This document shows, piece by piece, positions 1 to 5,539 of a stretch of 10,162 nt of DNA. Under the pieces are notes generated by a model, which was not told the origin of the DNA, searched no databases, and saw only the letters and a list, made by a program, of their open reading frames with translations. The position numbers and the translations under genes were made by a program. Source of the stretch: CAYNTG01 sp964400105 (GTDB lineage Bacteria; UBP14; UBA6098); the NCBI GenBank assembly GCA_964400105.1, contig CAYNTG010000083.1, forward strand, positions 1 through 10,162, given 5' to 3'. Numbering within the stretch: the first letter of the stretch is position 1; every line of letters begins with the position of its first letter.

Positions 1-24
1 TTCTGCTGCCTTCCCTAATATAAT

Positions 25-54
25 AAAAACCAATGACTTACGTCATTGGTTTTT
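25..54 (-). terminator. Intrinsic terminator after tRNA-Leu
   Basis: A perfect 13-bp inverted repeat (25-37 with 42-54) closes a 4-base loop. On the minus strand the hairpin ends in a T-run and follows the tRNA 3' end by 7 bases, so it should end the pfkA-to-tRNA transcript. The stem also begins with an A-run, so it would work in the other direction and could serve a convergent gene to the left of the window. Confidence 0.88.
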
Positions 55-61
55 ATTTTTA

Positions 62-146
62 TGCCGAGAGCGGGACTTGAACCCGCATAGGCAATATGCC
101 TACATGGCCCTCAACCATGCGTGTCTACCATTTCCACCACCTCGGC
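62..146 (-). tRNA. tRNA-Leu (anticodon GAG)
   Basis: Read on the minus strand, this 85-nt sequence folds as a class II tRNA. The 7-bp acceptor stem is GCCGAGG with TCTCGGC, including one G-U pair, and the discriminator base is A. The T arm contains GGTTCAAGTCC. The anticodon stem CATGG/CCATG encloses the loop TTGAGGG, giving anticodon GAG, and there is a long variable arm (AGGCA-TAT-TGCCT) as expected for leucine. It would read CUC and CUU codons. CCA is not encoded, so it must be added by nucleotidyltransferase. It lies 24 bp downstream of secG with no visible promoter between, so it is probably processed from the secG transcript. Confidence 0.95.
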
Positions 147-170
147 AAATACTAAACTATCTCTAAACGG

Positions 171-566
171 TTACTGACCGGTGCCACCAGCTCCGGCGGG
201 TGGCTGCTCCATAGGAACACCCTCTGCCCCCGGCGGAAGGGTCTGCGGCATTCCACCACCACCGCCTGAAGTCGTTGTGGCCGGTCGTTTCTGTGCCTCC
301 GTGGCAATAACACTTTCCGGTCTCTGCGACGACGGTTTGGTCGAGATGACGTTAATAAGCACGGTCAGCACCACGAATGTTATTGCTAATCCCGTAGTAA
401 CCTTAACCAAAAAACCCCCAGCGCCGCGACCACCGAATACGGAACCCGCTCCACCGGTTCCACCCAAAGCCCCCGCAAGACCTCCACCTCGACCGGATTG
501 AAGCAACACCGCTATCACGAGCGAGATCGCCACTATAAGTTGAATTATTGCGATAGCATAAACCAT
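171..566 (-). CDS. secG: Protein translocase subunit SecG
   Basis: SecG is the small inner-membrane subunit of the SecYEG channel and assists SecA-driven export. The 131-residue protein has the family layout: a first membrane segment at about residues 3-22, the conserved LLQSGRGGGL stretch (21-30), a glycine-rich cytoplasmic loop with SVFGGRGAGGF (42-52), and a second membrane segment at about 56-75. After residue 76 comes a low-complexity tail rich in Gly, Pro, Thr and Gln, including five glycines in a row. Such tails are common and poorly conserved in SecG. The start codon lies two bases after the tpiA stop and the Shine-Dalgarno is weak, so translation is probably coupled to tpiA. The tRNA-Leu gene follows directly. 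Confidence 0.95.
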   Translation of the reverse strand: MVYAIAIIQLIVAISLVIAVLLQSGRGGGLAGALGGTGGAGSVFGGRGAGGFLVKVTTGLAITFVVLTVLINVISTKPSSQRPESVIATEAQKRPATTTSGGGGGMPQTLPPGAEGVPMEQPPAGAGGTGQ

Positions 567-568
567 AA

Positions 569-1345
569 TTACCGTTCCAATACTATTGACGCCTCGGAGA
601 TAATTCCCCTAAAGGTGTCCGATTTCAAACTTGCTCCACCGACGAGTGCACCATCGACATCCGGCTTCTCGAGTATCCCGTGCGCGTTTTCCGGCTTGAC
701 GCTACCACCATAAAGGACCCTCACATTCCCTCCCGGTTCGCCATATCTTCGCCTCATCCATTCGCGGATGAAAGCGTGGACTTCCTGCGCCTGATCCGGC
801 GTAGCAATCCGGCCGGTGCCTATCGCCCAAACCGGCTCATAAGCGAGAATCAACCGAGCTTCAGCGCCAAGTTCGACGCCTGCGAGGGAACCTCGAAGCT
901 GGTTTTCCAAAACCTCGAATGTTTTACTTGCCAGACGTTGGTCGAGCTTTTCACCTATACAAAGAACAGGAACCAGCCCCGACGAAAGCGCGCGCTTAAC
1001 CTTTGCGCAAATAAATTCATCGCTCTCGCCGAAGATGTGCCTTCGTTCAGAATGACCCAAAATAACCATCGTGCCGCCGCTTGTCAAGACCATTTTTGCG
1101 GATATCTCTCCGGTAAAAGCGCCCGATTCCTCCGGCTGGATATTCTGCGCTCCGACCGAGATCGAGGTTTCTTTTAGGATCGAAGCCACTTTTTCGATAT
1201 AGATCGAGGGGGGAAACACCGCAATGTCTAATTTGGCGGTCGCTTCAGCCATATCGGCAATCGATTCCGACAGATCGACGGCCTCGGAAAATGAAAGGTT
1301 CATCTTCCAATTGCCGGCGATCAATAATCTTCGTTTTTTCTGCAT
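569..1345 (-). CDS. tpiA: Triosephosphate isomerase
   Basis: Interconverts dihydroxyacetone phosphate and glyceraldehyde 3-phosphate in the cytoplasm. The 258-residue protein has normal TIM-barrel length. It carries all catalytic landmarks: GNWKMN at 11-16 (Asn12, Lys14), GHSERR at 97-102 (His98 electrophile), AYEPVWAIGTG at 168-178 (Glu170 base and the mobile loop 6), and LYGGSV at 211-216 for phosphate binding. The ATG overlaps the pgk stop codon by one base (TAATG), which implies translational coupling. secG follows after 2 bp. Nothing suggests loss of function. Confidence 0.98.
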   Translation of the reverse strand: MQKKRRLLIAGNWKMNLSFSEAVDLSESIADMAEATAKLDIAVFPPSIYIEKVASILKETSISVGAQNIQPEESGAFTGEISAKMVLTSGGTMVILGHSERRHIFGESDEFICAKVKRALSSGLVPVLCIGEKLDQRLASKTFEVLENQLRGSLAGVELGAEARLILAYEPVWAIGTGRIATPDQAQEVHAFIREWMRRRYGEPGGNVRVLYGGSVKPENAHGILEKPDVDGALVGGASLKSDTFRGIISEASIVLER

Positions 1346-2559
1346 TATGATTTCTCCGTGAGTGCTTCGACTGCGGGCAACGGCTTACCTTCCAAGAATT
1401 TGAGCGATGCGCCGCCACCTGTCGAGACGTGTGTCATATGTGTATCGAATCCGTATTTTCTTGCTGCGTATGCGCTGTCGCCGCCGCCGATCACGACATT
1501 CGCGCCGCTTTCCGCACGCTCGACGAGCATCTTAAATATCTCGCGCGTGCCGTGGGAAAACTGTTCAATCTCGAAAACGCCGAGCGGGCCGTTCATGATT
1601 ATCGTTTGCGCATTCTCGATCTGTTTTCTAAATCTCGCAATCGTATCCGGTCCGATATCGACGACCGTCATCCCTTCGGGGATGCTGTCGAACGAAGCGA
1701 TTACCCTTTTTCCGTCGGGGCTTATTTTATCGGTGACAATCGCATCGAGTGGAAGCAGAAGTTGTCCGGTTTTCGGCTCCGTGGCTCCGGCTTTTTCGAG
1801 GATACGCCTCGCCGTGTCCATCTGATCGTGCTCACAAAGCGATGATCCGGCCATTATTCCCAGACTCTCAAAAAAGGTGCAGGCCATCGCGCCACCTATA
1901 AGAATCTCGTCGCAGACGCCGAGGAGATTTTCGATAACCCCGATCTTCGTGGATACCTTTATTCCCCCAATGATAGAAACGAACGGCCTGTTTGGATTAT
2001 TCAACACATTCTCGAAAATCTCTATCTCGTGAAGAAGAAGATATCCGGCTGCGGCCTGTTCGATAAATTTCGTAATCGTAACCGTGCTGGCATGGGCACG
2101 ATGGCTTGTAGAAAATGCTTCGTTAATGTATATATCCGCCCCTTCGGCGAGTTGTCTTGCGAAATCCTCGTCGTTGTCCGTTTCTTCTGCATGGAACCGT
2201 AGATTTTCCATAAGCAGAATATCCCCGCGAGTCGCCTTGGAACGGGCCTCGCGAGCCTTTTCGCCGATGCAGTCCGGAACGAATTTTATATGCTTGCCAA
2301 GAAGTTCTCCCAGCCTTTTAGCCACCGGAGCGAGCGAAAGCGAGGGATCGACTCTTCCATTAGGACGACCGCAATGCGATATAAGCACCAGAATTCCGCC
2401 GTCGTCGAGAACCTTTCGCAATGTCGGCAGCGTCGCGCGGATCCTATTGTCGTCCTCGATAACGCCGTTATGTAATGGAACGTTATAATCGACGCGAACG
2501 AGAACCTGTTTATCCCTAATGTCGAGGTCGTCGATGGTCAATTTCCTATCTTGAAGCAT
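1345..2559 (-). CDS. pgk: Phosphoglycerate kinase
   Basis: Transfers phosphate from 1,3-bisphosphoglycerate to ADP, the first ATP-yielding step of lower glycolysis. The 404 residues match the usual monomeric two-domain enzyme. The N-terminal substrate domain shows RVDYNVPL (22-29), SHCGRP (61-66), ENLRFH (118-123) and SHRAHAS (152-158). The nucleotide domain shows GGIKVSTK (198-205), GGAMACTF (222-229), NGPLGVFE (323-330), GGGDS (358-362) and the C-terminal STGGGASLKFLEGKPLP (379-395). A few positions depart from common forms (Cys in SHCGRP, Met before NGPLG), but these look like family diversity. The start has an AGGAGA-type ribosome site and lies 15 bp after gap. The stop overlaps the tpiA start. 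Confidence 0.98.
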   Translation of the reverse strand: MLQDRKLTIDDLDIRDKQVLVRVDYNVPLHNGVIEDDNRIRATLPTLRKVLDDGGILVLISHCGRPNGRVDPSLSLAPVAKRLGELLGKHIKFVPDCIGEKAREARSKATRGDILLMENLRFHAEETDNDEDFARQLAEGADIYINEAFSTSHRAHASTVTITKFIEQAAAGYLLLHEIEIFENVLNNPNRPFVSIIGGIKVSTKIGVIENLLGVCDEILIGGAMACTFFESLGIMAGSSLCEHDQMDTARRILEKAGATEPKTGQLLLPLDAIVTDKISPDGKRVIASFDSIPEGMTVVDIGPDTIARFRKQIENAQTIIMNGPLGVFEIEQFSHGTREIFKMLVERAESGANVVIGGGDSAYAARKYGFDTHMTHVSTGGGASLKFLEGKPLPAVEALTEKS

Positions 2560-2574
2560 CTCCGTTCTCCTTTC

Positions 2575-3567
2575 TTAGAATAACATTTTCAATGTGTCCA
2601 CAACACGGTTCGAGAATCCCCATTCGTTGTCATACCAGGACAACACCTTGATAAAATTACCGCCCATGACCTTGGTGTCGAATGGCGAGAAGATGCTGCT
2701 GTGGGGATTACCGATAATATCGCTCGAAACCAATGGGTCCTCCGAGAACATCAATATTCCATTCATAGCGCCGAGCGAATTTTCCTTCATCTTTGCATTG
2801 ACCTCCTCGACGGATGTCGAAACCTCGACCAGGCAAGTAAGATCGACGAGGGAACCGTCGGCGACCGGCACGCGAACCGCCATTCCGTCGAGCTTCCCAA
2901 ACAAATCGGGAATCACGAGTCCGATAGCCTTCGCGGCTCCGGTCGTGGTCGGGATGATATTCTGCGCGGCGGTTCGAGCGCGCCTCAAATCCTTGTGCGG
3001 AAGGTCGAGGATGCTTTGGTCGTTTGTGTATGCATGAATCGTCGTCATCAATCCACCGATTATATGGAATTCGTCGTTGATGATCTTCACAATTGGAGCC
3101 AGGCAGTTCGTGGTGCAGCTCCCGATCGAGATAATATGATGCTTATCCTTATCGTAATCGTCGAAATTGACGCCCATCACGAATGTGCCGTCGAGAGGCG
3201 TTTTCCCCGGCGCGGAGACAATGACCTTTTTCGCACCCGCCTCGATATGCCATGCCGCCTTCTCGCGCGTGCGGAAAACTCCGGTCGCTTCGAGGACGGC
3301 GTCGATATTTTTCTCCTTCCAGGGCAGCGCCTTCGGGTCACGCTCGGAAGTAACGGCTATCCTCTTGCCATCCACGATGATAGCGCCGTCTTCGTGGGAT
3401 ACGTTACGATCCCAAACCCCAAAAGTGCTGTCATATTTTAGCAGATGAGCAAGGGTCTTCGAGTCGGTTATATCGTTAATATGGACAATTGAAATATCCG
3501 GGTTGCCCCATGCTATCCTCATTACCTGTCGCCCGATACGCCCAAATCCATTAATAGCTAATCTCAT
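2575..3567 (-). CDS. gap: Type I glyceraldehyde-3-phosphate dehydrogenase
   Basis: Oxidises and phosphorylates glyceraldehyde 3-phosphate to 1,3-bisphosphoglycerate with reduction of NAD. The 330-residue protein has an N-terminal Rossmann motif NGFGRIGR (6-13), the active-site segment SCTTNCLAP (150-158, nucleophile Cys151), general base His178 within TTIHAYT, and a C-terminal WYDNEWGFSNRV (311-322). Asp32 in NDITD and the Leu-Pro pair in LDLPHKDLRRAR (188-199) are the residues normally tied to NAD rather than NADP, so a glycolytic role is inferred. A strong GGAGG ribosome site precedes the ATG. The 35-bp gap from the lipoprotein gene is A-rich and shows no clear terminator. Confidence 0.98.
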   Translation of the reverse strand: MRLAINGFGRIGRQVMRIAWGNPDISIVHINDITDSKTLAHLLKYDSTFGVWDRNVSHEDGAIIVDGKRIAVTSERDPKALPWKEKNIDAVLEATGVFRTREKAAWHIEAGAKKVIVSAPGKTPLDGTFVMGVNFDDYDKDKHHIISIGSCTTNCLAPIVKIINDEFHIIGGLMTTIHAYTNDQSILDLPHKDLRRARTAAQNIIPTTTGAAKAIGLVIPDLFGKLDGMAVRVPVADGSLVDLTCLVEVSTSVEEVNAKMKENSLGAMNGILMFSEDPLVSSDIIGNPHSSIFSPFDTKVMGGNFIKVLSWYDNEWGFSNRVVDTLKMLF

Positions 3568-3602
3568 TTTGCCTCCGATTATGTTTTTATTTTTTTTGGA
3601 GC

Positions 3603-4190
3603 TTATTCAATATCCGCTCCGCAGAAGAATTCGTTATAATGTATTCTAAAATAATCGTAATCCATGCTGAATACCACTCGATCCGTGTCCCACCTGCGCA
3701 TCTCGATCTGGATGTCGTCGTCGTCTCCGTCGTCTCCGTCGTTGTCGCTGAAATATCCGGTCAGATAGGCGACCGGCTGCATGTTTTTGCCTATCATAGA
3801 TTTCATCTTGCGAATATATCTATCGTAATTATCGGGAACAATATCCATGTATTTTTTCTGGTGTTGAACCTCGACATCGTTTTTACGATCCTCGAAATAA
3901 TCCTCCGGACCGACGAGATAGACATCGTAACCGCAGCGCACTGAGATCAGAGCAAGATCAGATGTTGCTTCCCATTCGGGAAAATCACCTGCGATTGCCT
4001 CTCCAATTATATCGACGATACTCTTTATTAAATCCTCCGCCGAATCGACATCGATTTCCTCGACTTCAGGATAAATAGCAAACACGGCGATTTTATTATA
4101 TTGCGACGGCGTATAGTCCTCCGGTATCTGCGAGCAGGATATGGCGAAAATCGCCGCGAAAAGCAATGATAGATTCAGAAGTTTTTTCAT
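3603..4190 (-). CDS. Predicted lipoprotein of unknown function
   Basis: I do not recognise this 195-residue protein. It opens with a lipoprotein signal: basic MKK, a hydrophobic core (residues 4-17) and a lipobox AISC with the lipidated cysteine at 19. Ser follows at +2, which by the Lol rule would favour the outer membrane. A strand-like segment NKIAVFAIYP (32-41) starts the mature domain, followed by an acidic helical region (45-68). Residues 149-159 form an extreme aspartate-rich loop (DNDGDDGDDDD), which could bind divalent cations. A GAGGAT ribosome site supports the start. It lies 12 bp after pfkA and 35 bp before gap in the same direction, so it is almost certainly co-transcribed with glycolytic genes, but nothing in its sequence points to a metabolic role. 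Confidence 0.85.
   Translation of the reverse strand: MKKLLNLSLLFAAIFAISCSQIPEDYTPSQYNKIAVFAIYPEVEEIDVDSAEDLIKSIVDIIGEAIAGDFPEWEATSDLALISVRCGYDVYLVGPEDYFEDRKNDVEVQHQKKYMDIVPDNYDRYIRKMKSMIGKNMQPVAYLTGYFSDNDGDDGDDDDIQIEMRRWDTDRVVFSMDYDYFRIHYNEFFCGADIE
3714..3746. repeat. GTC/TCC trinucleotide tract within lipoprotein gene
   Basis: Eleven codon-phased triplets, mainly GTC with TCC and GTT interruptions on the plus strand, encode the aspartate-rich loop on the minus strand. Four GTC units are uninterrupted. Expansion or contraction by whole triplets would change the loop length without breaking the frame. Confidence 0.7.
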
Positions 4191-4202
4191 ATTATCCTCA
4201 AA

Positions 4203-5261
4203 TTATTTTGTAAAAAGGTCCTTTATCTCGAGCAGGCTTTCGGAGACCCGCTTGATTTTCTTGATCTCGTCGGTCATCTCGATGGTTACGATTTTCGTTC
4301 CGCGAAGTGCGACCATCACGCCGGATTTTTCATCCGCGATTGCATTTGCCGCCGCAACGCCGTATCTGGTTGAAAGGATTCTGTCTAATGCGCTCGGCGA
4401 TCCGCCGCGTTGAAGATGACCGAGGACGACATACCGGCTCTCCCATTCGATTTTATCCTCGATTTCGTCCGAGAGTATCTTCCCGATTCCGCCGAGCCGT
4501 ATATGGCCGAACTCGTCCCGCTCAGCATCCTGAAGGAAATACGAACCATCGACATCGTTTTCGACCACTAATTTCGCGCCCTCGCTGACCGCGACGATCG
4601 CGTATTCCCGCCCAGAATCGCGCAGCTTTATTAGAGGATCGAAAAGGTCTTTGTCGAGATCGAATGGTTCCTCTGGAACCAGAATAATGTCCGCGCTGCC
4701 GGCGAGACCGGCCTCGATTGTTATCCATCCGGCGTGGCGGCCCATAATCTCGACGACGATTACGCGATTATGGCTGCGTGCCGTCGTATGGAGTCTGTCG
4801 ATTGCCTCCGATGCTCTATTTATTGCCGTATCGAACCCGAATGTAACATCCGTTCCGGTGAGATCGTTGTCGATAGTTTTCGGTACGCCGACAACGGCAA
4901 AGCTATTATCCAATTGCCATAGCTTGAACGCTGCGCCGAGCGTGTCCTCGCCGCCGATTACGATAAGCGCGTCGAGTCCGAGTTCGTGGAAATTTGCTAT
5001 CGCCTGTCGGGCCTCCGCATCGTCGCTCGCCGGGTTCGTTCTGCTCGTTTTAAGGATTGTCCCGCCGATCGGCAGAATATCGCGGACGTCTTTAAGGTCG
5101 AGCGGTTGTGTAATCTTTTCGAGAAGCCCACGCCATCCGAACTTCAGACCGACGAACTCCATGTCGTGTTTCAGGATACCGGAATAGACCGCCCCGCGAA
5201 TCACGCCGTTTAACCCTGGGCAATCGCCGCCACCGGTAAGGATTCCAACTTTTTTCGACAT
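4203..5261 (-). CDS. Phosphofructokinase, predicted pyrophosphate-dependent
   Basis: A PfkA-superfamily enzyme that phosphorylates fructose 6-phosphate to the 1,6-bisphosphate. Key motifs are GILTGGGDCPGLNG (6-19), GGEDTLGAA (103-111), PKTIDND (127-133, catalytic Asp131) and MGRHAGW (173-179), with substrate-binding ERDEFGHIRLGG and RGGSPSALDR further on. The two residues that discriminate the phosphoryl donor are Asp106 (Gly104 in the E. coli ATP enzyme) and Lys128 (Gly124 in E. coli). Asp plus Lys is the established signature of PPi-dependent enzymes, and the GGEDTLG form matches the group III PFKs found in actinobacteria and others. The reaction would then be reversible and serve both glycolysis and gluconeogenesis. 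At 352 residues it has the short-PFK length. A GGAGGT ribosome site sits five bases before the ATG. It is the first gene of the operon. Confidence 0.93.
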   Translation of the reverse strand: MSKKVGILTGGGDCPGLNGVIRGAVYSGILKHDMEFVGLKFGWRGLLEKITQPLDLKDVRDILPIGGTILKTSRTNPASDDAEARQAIANFHELGLDALIVIGGEDTLGAAFKLWQLDNSFAVVGVPKTIDNDLTGTDVTFGFDTAINRASEAIDRLHTTARSHNRVIVVEIMGRHAGWITIEAGLAGSADIILVPEEPFDLDKDLFDPLIKLRDSGREYAIVAVSEGAKLVVENDVDGSYFLQDAERDEFGHIRLGGIGKILSDEIEDKIEWESRYVVLGHLQRGGSPSALDRILSTRYGVAAANAIADEKSGVMVALRGTKIVTIEMTDEIKKIKRVSESLLEIKDLFTK

Positions 5262-5302
5262 ATATTACCTCCGATATAATATTTTTTCTAAGCTTGATAT
5301 GT

Positions 5303-5330
5303 AAGATAAAACATCGGAAAAATAAGTCAA
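5303..5330 (-). promoter_or_regulatory. Predicted sigma70 promoter of the pfkA-tRNA operon
   Basis: On the minus strand TTGACT (5325-5330) and TATCTT (5303-5308) are separated by 16 bp. A start near 5296 would leave a leader of about 35 nt carrying the GGAGGT site at 5267-5272. It is the only convincing promoter found upstream of the six genes and tRNA to its left. Confidence 0.6.
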
Positions 5331-5405
5331 GAATAAAGCGAATTTTGTTTGTCGAATAATGATGGCGTAAAACAATAGATTTCCTCTCCGAAATGATTAT
5401 GCGGA

Positions 5406-5480
5406 TTCACACTGAAGCCGATCGATTAAGACCTAAAATTAATCGACAGACCGCTGCAAATAGGTGTCCGGCTGTGTGAA
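5406..5480. repeat. Nested inverted repeats upstream of mutS2
   Basis: The outer arms are TTCACAC-TGA-AGCCG (5406-5420) and CGGCTGTGTGAA (5469-5480), which pair over 12 bp with a 3-base bulge. Inside them TCGATTAA (5422-5429) pairs with TTAATCGA (5439-5446) around a 9-base loop, leaving 22 bases (5447-5468) that form only a weak third hairpin. The layout resembles a branched RNA or a cruciform. It lies just upstream of the mutS2 -35 box and about 75 bp upstream of the pfkA -35 box, so it would not be in either predicted transcript. It may be a regulator-binding site or a separate small RNA. Confidence 0.45.
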
Positions 5481-5485
5481 ATCGC

Positions 5486-5513
5486 TTGACTATTTTTACA
5501 AAAGAGTTATTTT
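5486..5513 (+). promoter_or_regulatory. Predicted sigma70 promoter of mutS2
   Basis: TTGACT (5486-5491) and TATTTT (5508-5513) are separated by 16 bp, the same architecture as the divergent pfkA promoter. A start near 5520 would leave a leader of about 20 nt with the AGAGGAG ribosome site at 5529-5535. Confidence 0.6.
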
Positions 5514-5539
5514 ACTTCGATGGTATTTAGAGGAGATTT

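Noticed and set aside
171..270. Gly/Pro-rich SecG tail as a separate domain or fusion
   Set aside because: Low-complexity C-terminal tails are common in SecG; there is no sign of a joined domain.
680..1177. 165-codon plus-strand open frame opposite tpiA
   Set aside because: Antisense shadow of a complete triosephosphate isomerase.
2701..3441. 246-codon plus-strand open frame opposite gap
   Set aside because: The opposite strand encodes an intact GAPDH with all catalytic motifs; this frame is an antisense shadow.
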